This document shows positions 9,105-15,615 of a DNA stretch of 64,000 nucleotides, piece by piece. Source of the DNA: Paracoccaceae bacterium (GTDB taxonomy: Bacteria; Pseudomonadota; Alphaproteobacteria; Rhodobacterales; Rhodobacteraceae); contig JASJAR010000014.1 in NCBI GenBank assembly GCA_030066905.1, forward strand, positions 62,001 to 126,000, written 5' to 3'. The position numbers and the translations under genes were made by a program. Position 1 is the first letter of the stretch. Each line of letters opens with the position of its first letter. The notes beneath the pieces are model-generated. The model saw nothing but the letters and a program-made list of their open reading frames with translations. It did not search any database and was not told the origin of the DNA.

Positions 9105-9638
9105 ATGTATCCCTACCTTCGCATGGGCCTCGCGCTCGCCAGGAGCCGCCGGGTTCGGGGAAAATCGATCTTCGGCACCGCGGTCACCCATCACCGGGCC
9201 TGGCCCTGGGACACCGATATGTATGGCGAGATCAACAACGGGCGTATCCTGACGCTGATGGAGCTCGGCCGCTGGGGGCTGGCGGTGGAAAGCGGGCTTT
9301 TGCAGGCGATGCGGCAGCGCCGGGCCGGCTTTGCGGTGGCCGGCGTTTCGGTGCGCTATCGCCGGCGCGTCCCGCTCTTTGCGCGCTACCGGATCGAGAC
9401 CCGCCCGCTGGGCTGGGATGCACGGTTCTTCTACATCGACCAGTCGATGTGGATGGACGAGGTGGCCGCCAATCAGGCTCTGATCCGGGCGGCCATCGTC
9501 TCCCGCGATGGCACGATCCCGCCCGCCGACATCGCCGCCGACCTCGGACACGACGAGCCGTCGCCGGAACTGCCCCCGTGGGTGGGGAACTGGATTTCGG
9601 CCGAGACCACCCGCCCCTGGCCTCCCGAGCCTTTGTGA
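9105..9638 (+). CDS. Acyl-CoA thioesterase-like HotDog-fold protein
   Basis: A 177-residue protein of the 4HBT/HotDog superfamily. The segment HHRAWPWDTDMYGEINNGRI matches the active-site region of this group (in the pattern D-x-Y-G-x-x-N-N-x-R). The RVRYRRRVPLFARYRIETR-type strands follow. Members usually hydrolyse acyl-CoA or act as FabZ/Ybgc-like thioesterases. Substrate cannot be assigned. It begins 110 bases from the divergent yggT gene and is followed after 60 bases by the MFS transporter. Confidence 0.75.
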   Translation: MYPYLRMGLALARSRRVRGKSIFGTAVTHHRAWPWDTDMYGEINNGRILTLMELGRWGLAVESGLLQAMRQRRAGFAVAGVSVRYRRRVPLFARYRIETRPLGWDARFFYIDQSMWMDEVAANQALIRAAIVSRDGTIPPADIAADLGHDEPSPELPPWVGNWISAETTRPWPPEPL

Positions 9639-9698
9639 TCGGACATTGCCCTGCCCCGACGTTGGTGGCTTAATCGCGCCGCGTTCAGGGAGCCGGCC

Positions 9699-11081
9699 AT
9701 GTCAGATAAGCGCAAGCGGATTTGGGGCTGGTATTTCTTCGACTGGGCGCAGCAGCCCTATGCGACGCTCGGGCTGACGTTCATCTTCGCACCCTATTTC
9801 GCGTCCGTCGCGGCGGGTGCCTTCGAGGCCGCCGGCTCCGCGGCGTCCCGGGCCGAGGCCCAGAGCCTGTGGTCGTCGGCGCAGACCATCGCCGGGCTGG
9901 TGATCGCCTTCAGCGCCCCGTTCCTCGGTGCCTATGCGGACGCCTCGGGCCGGAAGACCCCCTGGTTCGTTCTCTTCATCGCGACTGCGGTGATCTGTTC
10001 GGCCGGGCTCTGGGTGCTCGAACCCGACGGCACGAACCTTTATCTCGCCCTGATCCTGTTCTGGGTCGGGTTCGTCGCCTCGGAATCCTCGTTCAACCTC
10101 AACAACGCGATCCTGCCGACCCTTGGCGACCCCGAGGAGGCGGGCCGGATCAGCGGCGGGGCGACGGCTTTCGGCTATTGGGGCGGTGTGCTGTCGCTCT
10201 TCGTCGTGCTCCTTTTCTTTGCCGAGAACGACACCGGGACGACGCTCCTGGGGCTCGACCCGATCTTCGGCCTGAGCGGCGAGGACCGCGAGGGCACGCG
10301 CTTTGTCGGCCCCTTCATCGCGATCTGGTTCGCGGTGTTTTCGGTGCCGTTCTTCCTTTGGATCCGCGATGCAAGGGAGCGACCGCCGCCGCCGTCCTTC
10401 GGCATGATCCTGTCCCGGCTCGGCTCGAGCCTCAAACGGGTCGTGACCCGCCGCTCCTTCGGCAGCTTCCTTCTGGCGTCGATGTTCTACCGCGACGCCC
10501 TGACCGCGCTTTACGCCTACGGCGGCATCTATGCGACGCTGGTGCTCGACTGGTCGATCGTCCAGATCGGCGTGTTCGGGATCGTCGCCGCGATTGCCGC
10601 GGCGATCCTGTCCTGGGTCGGAGGTCTCGCCGACCACCGGTTCGGGCCAAAGCCGGTCATTCGCGTAACGATCCTGGTGCTCATCGGCGTCGGCTGCGTG
10701 ATCATCGGAATGTCCCGCGAAAGCCTCTTCGGGGTGCCGCTTGCCCCGGGCTCGGCGCTGCCGGACATTATCTTCTATGTCTGCGGGGCCGCGATCGGCG
10801 GGGCGGGCGGCGCGCTCTACTCGGCGTCGCGCTCGATGATGGTGCGCCATTGCACGACCGAGAACGCCGCCGAGGCGTTCGGGCTCTTCGCGCTTACCGG
10901 CCGCGCGACCGCCTTCCTCGCTCCCGCCCTGATCACAGTCTCCACCCAATGGACCCAGAGCAACCAGTTGGGGTTCCTGCCGGTGATCTTTCTCTTTGCC
11001 ACGGGCTTTCTTCTGCTAGCATGGGTCAAACCCGAAGGAGACCGAGCAGTTACATGGTCCGACACGCCCGAGCCCGCCTGA
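9699..11081 (+). CDS. MFS transporter, UMF1 / Atg22-like
   Basis: A 460-residue polytopic membrane protein, with the N-terminal GWYFFDWAQQPYATLGLTFIF signature and twelve or so hydrophobic stretches of the UMF1 branch of the major facilitator superfamily. That branch includes the vacuolar amino-acid effluxer Atg22. Bacterial substrates are unknown. YADASGRKTPW is the loop 2-3 motif. The start ATG follows GGGAGC. The last 28 bases overlap the start of mepA in another frame, so the two are probably translated from one mRNA. Confidence 0.88.
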   Translation: MSDKRKRIWGWYFFDWAQQPYATLGLTFIFAPYFASVAAGAFEAAGSAASRAEAQSLWSSAQTIAGLVIAFSAPFLGAYADASGRKTPWFVLFIATAVICSAGLWVLEPDGTNLYLALILFWVGFVASESSFNLNNAILPTLGDPEEAGRISGGATAFGYWGGVLSLFVVLLFFAENDTGTTLLGLDPIFGLSGEDREGTRFVGPFIAIWFAVFSVPFFLWIRDARERPPPPSFGMILSRLGSSLKRVVTRRSFGSFLLASMFYRDALTALYAYGGIYATLVLDWSIVQIGVFGIVAAIAAAILSWVGGLADHRFGPKPVIRVTILVLIGVGCVIIGMSRESLFGVPLAPGSALPDIIFYVCGAAIGGAGGALYSASRSMMVRHCTTENAAEAFGLFALTGRATAFLAPALITVSTQWTQSNQLGFLPVIFLFATGFLLLAWVKPEGDRAVTWSDTPEPA

Positions 11082-11926
11082 TCGCGGCCATCGCCTTCGT
11101 TCTGACCTTGGCGACACCTCTCGCCGCCGAGACCCCGGCGAAGGAGTATTTCGGCGCCGAGCGGCGGGGCTCGCCGCACAAACCGGCCGTGTTCGGCGAA
11201 TATGCGAGGGGCTGCGTTGCCGGGGCGGTCGCGCTGCCGGAAACCGGGCCGAACTGGCAGGCGATGCGTCTGTCGCGGAACCGCAACTGGGGGCATCCCG
11301 ATACCGTCGACTTCGTCAAGCGGTTGTCGGCCTATGCCGCGACCCAACCTGGCTGGGAGGGGCTTTACGTCGGCGATATGAGCCAGCCCCGGGGCGGGCC
11401 GATGCTCAGCGGTCACCGTTCGCACCAATCGGGGCTCGATGTCGATATCTGGATGCGCCCGGCAACCCGCCTCGATCTCAGCCGCGGCGCGCGCGAGGCG
11501 CTGTCGTCGACGTCGGTGCGACGGGCGAAGGGCGCCTTCGTCAACGGCGGCTGGAGCCGGGCGCATCACAACATCCTCAAGCGCGCCGCCTCCGACCCGG
11601 CGGTGGCGCGGATCTTCGTCTTCCCCGGCGCCAAGGTACAGATGTGCCGCGACGCGACCGGCGACCGCCGCTGGCTCCGCAAGATCCGGCCCTGGTGGGG
11701 CCATCACTATCATTTCCACGTTCGGCTGAACTGCCCCGATGGTGCGCGCGCCTGCGTCGAACAGGCCCCGCCACCGCCCGGCGACGGCTGTGCGGATGCC
11801 GAAGCCTGGGTCGAGCAAATCCTGAACCCGCCGCCGCCGGACCCCGACGCGCCGCCACCGCAGCCGCGGCGCGAGTTGGTGCTGGCCGACCTGCCCCGGC
11901 AGTGCAGCCAGATCCTGTCGCGCTAG
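11054..11926 (+). CDS. mepA: Penicillin-insensitive murein endopeptidase
   Basis: A 290-residue periplasmic LAS-type zinc peptidase that cuts D-Ala-meso-DAP cross-links in peptidoglycan. A signal peptide is visible (MVRHARARLIAAIAFVLTLA, cut near AAE). Zinc ligands are His124 and Asp131 in SGHRSHQSGLDVDIW and His220/His222 in WWGHHYHFH. The C-terminus carries a Pro-rich tail and three further cysteines, typical of the family. The reading frame is open far upstream inside the transporter gene. The ATG at 11054 is chosen because it starts the signal peptide and follows GAAGGAG at a somewhat long distance. Confidence 0.93.
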   Translation: MVRHARARLIAAIAFVLTLATPLAAETPAKEYFGAERRGSPHKPAVFGEYARGCVAGAVALPETGPNWQAMRLSRNRNWGHPDTVDFVKRLSAYAATQPGWEGLYVGDMSQPRGGPMLSGHRSHQSGLDVDIWMRPATRLDLSRGAREALSSTSVRRAKGAFVNGGWSRAHHNILKRAASDPAVARIFVFPGAKVQMCRDATGDRRWLRKIRPWWGHHYHFHVRLNCPDGARACVEQAPPPPGDGCADAEAWVEQILNPPPPDPDAPPPQPRRELVLADLPRQCSQILSR

Positions 11927-11983
11927 GGGCAGTCCTTGACCGGGTCGCCGGACCTCCCTAGGACACACGCGCCCCTCGGGCAC

Positions 11984-12011
11984 CAAGTCTCCGCGACCTT
12001 GTAAAAAACGG
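11984..12011 (+). ncRNA. Probable preQ1-I riboswitch aptamer
   Basis: The candidate has a P1 helix CAAG (11984-11987) with CTTG (11998-12001). The ten-base loop contains CCG (11991-11993) and ends in A-C just before the 3' strand of P1. The A6 tail (12003-12008) is followed by CGG (12009-12011), which can pair with the loop CCG as pseudoknot P2. In known preQ1-I aptamers the cytosine at that loop position pairs with the ligand, and an A-rich tail precedes P2. The downstream gene imports a queuosine precursor. GGA at 12010-12012 is the likely ribosome-binding site, so ligand would mask it. P1 is only 4 bp, one short of typical. Confidence 0.6.
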
Positions 12012-12022
12012 AACCAACGGAA

Positions 12023-12646
12023 ATGTCCCGCTACCTGCCCGGCATCGCCGCGATGGCGCTGATCGTCGTTGCCTCCAACATCCTCGTCCAATTCGTGATC
12101 GAAGACTGGTTTCTGACCTGGGGGGCGTTCACCTATCCGCTGGCCTTTCTGGTCACCGACGTCATGAACCGCGTCTACGGACGCGGCGCCGCCCAGCGGG
12201 TGGTGTTCGCGGGGTTCGTGACCGGGGTCGTCTGCTCGCTGATCGGCACGCAGATCATGGGCGAGTTCGGCCCGCTGGTGACGTTTCGGATCGCCCTGGG
12301 CTCGGGAGTGGCGTTTCTGCTGGCGCAAAGCCTCGACATCGCCGTCTTCAACCGGCTCCGCGCGGGGGCCTGGTGGCGGGCGCCGCTGGTGTCGAGCCTG
12401 ATCGGGTCCGCCGTCGATACGGCGGTTTTCTTCACCGTCGCGTTCAGCGCCACGCTTGCGTTTCTCGAGCCCGGCAACGACGTCTCCTGGGCCGGCGAGA
12501 TGCTCCCGCTGCTCGGCGTCGGGCCGGCCGCTCCGCTCTGGGTGTCGCTGGCGGTCGCGGACTGGTGTGTCAAGCTTGCCCTCGCACTGATCGCGCTGCT
12601 GCCGTTCCGCCTCATTGTTGGGCGCCTGGCGGCAGGGGTGGCGTAA
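12023..12646 (+). CDS. yhhQ: Queuosine precursor transporter (VUT / YhhQ family)
   Basis: A 207-residue inner-membrane protein with five to six hydrophobic segments, of the VUT/COG1738 family. The family signature WGAFTYPLAFLVTDVMNRVYG is at about 33-53. E. coli YhhQ imports preQ0 and preQ1, precursors of the tRNA wobble base queuosine. The same substrate class is inferred here and is supported by the candidate preQ1 riboswitch ending 11 bases before the ATG. It stands 96 bases after mepA and is followed directly by the promoter of the next unit. Confidence 0.85.
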   Translation: MSRYLPGIAAMALIVVASNILVQFVIEDWFLTWGAFTYPLAFLVTDVMNRVYGRGAAQRVVFAGFVTGVVCSLIGTQIMGEFGPLVTFRIALGSGVAFLLAQSLDIAVFNRLRAGAWWRAPLVSSLIGSAVDTAVFFTVAFSATLAFLEPGNDVSWAGEMLPLLGVGPAAPLWVSLAVADWCVKLALALIALLPFRLIVGRLAAGVA

Positions 12647-12652
12647 AACCTT

Positions 12653-12681
12653 TTGACAAACACAATATCTGTGCCAACCTC
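12653..12681 (+). promoter_or_regulatory. Promoter with consensus -35 for the arfB leader unit
   Basis: A perfect TTGACA lies at 12653-12658. At 17 bases spacing the -10 would be AACCTC (12676-12681), a poor match to TATAAT, so the -35 is the main evidence. It lies just after the yhhQ stop and just before the leader ORF at 12718. Confidence 0.5.
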
Positions 12682-12702
12682 TGGCCGTAGGTTCAACAAA
12701 CG

Positions 12703-12716
12703 AAAGGAGGTGGTCC
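12703..12716 (+). promoter_or_regulatory. Extended ribosome-binding site
   Basis: AAAGGAGGTGGTCC can pair along all 14 bases with the standard alphaproteobacterial 16S rRNA 3' tail (GGATCACCTCCTTT), with one G-U wobble. Ordinary sites in this window match 4-6 bases. The core AGGAGG ends 7 bases before the GTG of the leader ORF. Confidence 0.7.
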
Positions 12717-12717
12717 A

Positions 12718-12774
12718 GTGTCGAGAGTGATATTGGAGAGAGGTGTTGGAACAGTCGGAGGGACGGCCGCCTGA
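12718..12774 (+). CDS. 18-codon leader peptide upstream of arfB
   Basis: A GTG-initiated ORF reads MSRVILERGVGTVGGTAA and then TGA. It has the strongest ribosome-binding site in the window, a promoter in front and structured RNA plus a terminator behind, so it is probably translated. The peptide resembles nothing I recognise and is not rich in any single amino acid of the classical attenuators. Codons 12-14 include one arm of a possible hairpin (12752-12759 with 12799-12806), so ribosome position could control RNA folding downstream. Confidence 0.55.
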   Translation: MSRVILERGVGTVGGTAA

Positions 12775-12856
12775 GGGCAGTCCCGAGGGTGAACCCCTTC
12801 CGATTGGGCCGTCGGCGCTGACCGACCCCTAACTGGCCCATCTCCGAGAAACTCGC
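12775..12856 (+). ncRNA. Structured leader RNA with competing hairpins
   Basis: Hairpins found by eye: CAGTCGGA (12752-12759) with TCCGATTG (12799-12806); GGGCC plus GTCGG (12806-12815) with CCGAC (12822-12826) and GGCCC (12835-12839). GGCCC can instead pair with GGGCC at 12858-12862, which is part of the terminator stem, with a nested CGAG-AAA-CTCG hairpin inside. This gives alternative terminator and antiterminator folds. The GC-rich context makes chance pairing possible. Confidence 0.4.
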
Positions 12857-12884
12857 AGGGCCGCCCCAGAACCGGGGCGGCCCT
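12857..12884 (+). terminator. Strong intrinsic-type terminator hairpin
   Basis: AGGGCCGCCCC (12857-12867) and GGGGCGGCCCT (12874-12884) form a perfect 11 bp stem around a 6-base loop. The following bases (GTTCGATTT) are a weak T-run. It lies 67 bases before arfB, so it would separate the leader from arfB unless read through. Confidence 0.65.
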
Positions 12885-12950
12885 GTTCGATTTCGCCCGC
12901 CGCCAAGGTCGGATCGCCGGCCGGAACGCCCGCCACAGAGTTTCCCCGCC

Positions 12951-13379
12951 ATGGTTCTTCGCATCACCGACACGCTTGCGCTCGAAGACTGGGAAATGAC
13001 CGAGCACTTCGTGCGCGCCTCGGGTCCCGGCGGTCAGAACGTCAACAAGGTGGCCACAGCCGTCGAGCTTCGGTTCGAAGCGGCCCGGTCGCCGAACCTC
13101 TCGGAGGCCCAGAAACGGCGGCTGAAACGGCTCGCCGGCCGGCGCTGGACGACCGACGGCGCGGTCGTGATCAAGGTCGGCGAGACCCGAAGTCAGGCCC
13201 GCAACCGGGAGATCGCGCGCGACCGGCTGGCCGCCCTCATCGCCAGCGCGTTGCGGCCGCCGGCCCGCCGGATTCCAACGAAGGTTCCGCTGGGCCAGAA
13301 GCGGCGGCGCCTCCAGAGCAAACGTGCGCGCGGCGCGGTCAAGTCCGGGCGCGGCAGGGTTGCGCCGGAGGACGAGTGA
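12951..13379 (+). CDS. arfB: Alternative ribosome-rescue factor B / YaeJ-type peptidyl-tRNA hydrolase
   Basis: A 142-residue class-I release-factor homologue that frees stalled ribosomes on non-stop mRNA. The catalytic GGQ sits in ASGPGGQNVNKVATAV (about 24-39). The C-terminal tail is highly basic (PLGQKRRRLQSKRARGAV), as needed for insertion into the empty mRNA channel. The codon-recognition domain of true release factors is absent, and length matches ArfB. The ATG at 12951 has no strong ribosome-binding site. The gene lies behind the leader and terminator just upstream, so its expression may depend on read-through. Confidence 0.92.
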   Translation: MVLRITDTLALEDWEMTEHFVRASGPGGQNVNKVATAVELRFEAARSPNLSEAQKRRLKRLAGRRWTTDGAVVIKVGETRSQARNREIARDRLAALIASALRPPARRIPTKVPLGQKRRRLQSKRARGAVKSGRGRVAPEDE

Positions 13380-13542
13380 CAGCCGCGATCCGGTCCGGCG
13401 CCCCTTATCGTGCGGCAGGAAGAGGCCGCTCCCGCCGCGCCGTCAGCCCCCGAACGAAGCGGCGCTCGGCCCGCGCAGCCCGGCCCGAATGATTCGGCGG
13501 ATTTCCGCCGGTCGGCCCCGTGACATGCGCGCGGTTGTCCCA

Positions 13543-13556
13543 ACTGATGCATCAGT
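13543..13556. promoter_or_regulatory. 14-base perfect palindrome
   Basis: ACTGATGCATCAGT is its own reverse complement. It lies about 320 bases upstream of the sugar transferase start in a gene-free region, so it is a candidate operator. The binding protein is unknown. Confidence 0.4.
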
Positions 13557-13846
13557 GAGCGGTATTGCCATAATCTGTGCCAGTTCTGCACCACTGCCCG
13601 GGTTTGCATATCCGTCGCATCGGCCCTCGCCGATGGCCGCGCAGCGCAACATGTCTCAAATTTTATTCAACGATATCAGAGTTCTGCCCGTTTCGTCCCA
13701 ATCCGCGCACCCGGTCGGACGAGCCCTCACGAATTGTGTCATCTCTATGGCGAGGATGTGTTCTCCGTTGCCCAAACGATAACCCTGCGGTTAAAGTCAC
13801 GGCGTGAATTGATCACACGAGTACGCTGCTTGTTCTAGTGAGGGGG

Positions 13847-13865
13847 TGGGTGAGATTATCACCCA
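13847..13865 (+). promoter_or_regulatory. Inverted repeat next to the sugar transferase start
   Basis: TGGGTGA-GATTA-TCACCCA is a 7 bp stem with a 5-base loop ending 9 bases before the ATG at 13875. It occupies the place of the ribosome-binding site, which is not otherwise visible. It could be an operator or an RNA hairpin limiting translation. Confidence 0.4.
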
Positions 13866-13874
13866 GTGTGTGCC

Positions 13875-14564
13875 ATGACGTTGCATTTGACCGATGTTGC
13901 TGAGAGCGTTTCGGCCGCTCCAGCAGTGCTGGACACTCCGAGATCGAGAGGCGTAGGCAGCCTCTACCGCGATGGCTTCAAACGGCTGTTCGACCTTTCG
14001 GTCACCGCCGTGGCATCGCTCATCTGGCTGCCCGTGATTGCTGTTCTGGCCTTCCTCGTCGCCCTCGACGGCCATTCGCCGTTCTATACCCAGCGCCGCG
14101 TTGGCCGGGATGGCCGCGTGTTCCGGATGATCAAGCTGCGTTCCATGGTGGCTGACGCCGATGCCGAACTCGCCCGGCATCTGGCGGCGCATCCCGAAGC
14201 GCAGGCCGAGTGGGACGCAACCCAGAAACTGAAGAACGACCCCCGGATCACGCGGATCGGCCAAATGCTGCGGGCCACGTCCATGGACGAGCTGCCGCAG
14301 CTCATCAACGTCCTGCGCGGCGACATGTCGCTCGTTGGGCCGCGGCCGTTCATGGAAAACCAGCGGGGGCTATACCCCGGGCTCGGTTACTACCGGGTGC
14401 GTCCGGGCATCACCGGCCTCTGGCAGGTGTCCGAGCGCAACGACAGCGCCTTTGCCTATCGTGCGGTGCTCGACGACGAGTACGAGCGCACCCTCTCGTT
14501 CAAGACCGACGTTTCGATCCTGCAACGGACGGTCGGCGCCGTGATCTCCTGCACCGGCTACTGA
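13875..14564 (+). CDS. ExoY-like exopolysaccharide sugar transferase
   Basis: A 229-residue bacterial sugar transferase (polyprenyl-phosphate hexose-1-phosphate transferase) that would load the first sugar onto undecaprenyl phosphate for an exported polysaccharide. One N-terminal membrane segment (about 40-65) precedes the conserved catalytic part: QRRVGRDGRVFRMIKLRSM, then LRATSMDELPQLINVLRGDM, SLVGPRPFMENQ and RPGITGLWQVSERN. No other polysaccharide gene is nearby, so it may be an initiating enzyme acting with a remote cluster. A GTG at 13866 is an alternative start; neither start has a clear ribosome-binding site. Confidence 0.88.
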   Translation: MTLHLTDVAESVSAAPAVLDTPRSRGVGSLYRDGFKRLFDLSVTAVASLIWLPVIAVLAFLVALDGHSPFYTQRRVGRDGRVFRMIKLRSMVADADAELARHLAAHPEAQAEWDATQKLKNDPRITRIGQMLRATSMDELPQLINVLRGDMSLVGPRPFMENQRGLYPGLGYYRVRPGITGLWQVSERNDSAFAYRAVLDDEYERTLSFKTDVSILQRTVGAVISCTGY

Positions 14565-14601
14565 CCCGACCGCCGGACGGAACCGCGCCGGGGCCACTTC
14601 C

Positions 14602-14616
14602 TTAGGACACCGTTCA
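14602..14616. promoter_or_regulatory. Weak CtrA-like site before motB
   Basis: TTAG-N7-TTCA has the spacing of a CtrA site but one poor half. It lies about 45 bases before motB. Listed because other units of this cluster have clearer sites. Confidence 0.25.
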
Positions 14617-14658
14617 GACTCTCCTGCTACCTCCGCTGCCGGGTGTGAGGAGTAGTGT

Positions 14659-15519
14659 ATGTCCGGGCCGTCCAACGCGCCGGTCATCATCAAGCGGAAG
14701 AAGGTGGTTGCCGGCGGCGGCCACCACGGAGGGGCGTGGAAAGTCGCCTATGCCGACTTCGTCACCGCGATGATGGCCTTCTTTCTTCTGATGTGGCTTC
14801 TCGGCGCAACCAACGAGAAGCAGCGCAAGGGTATTGCCGACTTCTTCAATCCGACGGTGCCGGTCAACAAGGTGTCCGGCGGCGGCGACGGGGCGTTCGG
14901 CGGCGACAGCGTGTTCACCGAGCAGACGCTTTCGCGCAACGGCACGGGGGCGGATTCGAACCGGGCCACCGAGGAAAACGCATCGCGCGGCAATATCGGG
15001 CCGGGGGTCGGCCAGGGGGCCGAGGACGGCCAAACACCGGGGTCCGACGGCGAGGATGCCGTTTTCGCCGAACTCGAACAGGAGCTCGCCGGCATCGGCG
15101 GAGAAAGCATGGTGACGGAGCTTCTGATGCGCCACGTCACCTCGCGGATCACCGACGAGGGCCTGATCGTCGAACTCTTCGACCGGGAGGCGGCGCCGCT
15201 CTTCGACGATGCGGGTCGGCCAACGACGACCCTCGACAATCTCGTCGCCGGCGTCGCCGACGTTTTTGCGCAGGTCGGGAACGGGATCGCCATACAGGGT
15301 CATGTGGCCGCCGTCCCCGTTGTCGCGCGGGAAAGCCGGAGTTGGGAGACCTCCACGGAACGGGCCGGTCTCGTGCGCGAATTGATGGAGGCCCAAACCA
15401 TCGCACCGGGCCGCATTCAGCGCGTGACGGGGTTTGCCGACCGCAGACCGGTGACGACGAACCCTCTGTCCGGCCGCAACAACCGGATCGAGATCGTGCT
15501 CCTGCGCTCGAAGATTTAA
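14659..15519 (+). CDS. motB: Flagellar stator protein MotB
   Basis: A 286-residue stator subunit that anchors the motor to peptidoglycan and forms the ion channel with MotA. After a basic N-terminus (IIKRKKVV) there is one membrane segment with Asp33 (AYADFVTAMMAFFLLMWLL), the ion-binding carboxylate. A Gly/Asp-rich linker (about 70-140) leads to a diverged OmpA-like peptidoglycan-binding domain (about 150-286, TERAGLVRELM and SGRNNRIEIVLL). It opens the flagellar cluster and is about 10 kb from motA, which is unusual for enterobacteria but common in alphaproteobacteria. Confidence 0.9.
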   Translation: MSGPSNAPVIIKRKKVVAGGGHHGGAWKVAYADFVTAMMAFFLLMWLLGATNEKQRKGIADFFNPTVPVNKVSGGGDGAFGGDSVFTEQTLSRNGTGADSNRATEENASRGNIGPGVGQGAEDGQTPGSDGEDAVFAELEQELAGIGGESMVTELLMRHVTSRITDEGLIVELFDREAAPLFDDAGRPTTTLDNLVAGVADVFAQVGNGIAIQGHVAAVPVVARESRSWETSTERAGLVRELMEAQTIAPGRIQRVTGFADRRPVTTNPLSGRNNRIEIVLLRSKI

Positions 15520-15544
15520 ATGCAAGACATCTCGATTTCGTCGA

Positions 15545-15560
15545 TTAGGCGGGCGTTAAC
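15545..15560. promoter_or_regulatory. CtrA-type binding site before flgE
   Basis: TTAG-GCGGGCG-TTAAC matches the CtrA consensus TTAA-N7-TTAAC with a single substitution. It lies 55 bases before the flgE start. Control of fla2-type flagellar genes by CtrA is known in Rhodobacter; binding here is inferred. Confidence 0.6.
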
Positions 15561-15615
15561 GACACCGGGCTAGGCCGGACGGGAAAGTATTCCTGCAGCA
15601 GAAAGGCGCAGACAC

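Larger units (their letters stand above)
13380..13874. other. Long upstream region of the sugar transferase gene
   Basis: These 495 bases are less GC-rich than the surroundings and contain no convincing gene. They hold a 14-base perfect palindrome (13543-13556), TCACG-G-CGTGA (13797-13807) and an inverted repeat near the start codon (13847-13865). This looks like a control region for the downstream polysaccharide gene, but no promoter boxes could be fixed. Confidence 0.5.

Noticed and set aside
9722-11053. Long open frame running through the MFS transporter gene into mepA in a different frame
   Set aside because: It is Arg/Pro-rich and lacks any domain before 11054, where the mepA signal peptide begins. 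GC-rich codon use leaves such shadow frames open.
10817-12973. 718-codon open frame on the minus strand
   Set aside because: Antisense to MFS, mepA, yhhQ and the arfB leader, with Arg/Gly-rich composition and no recognisable domain.
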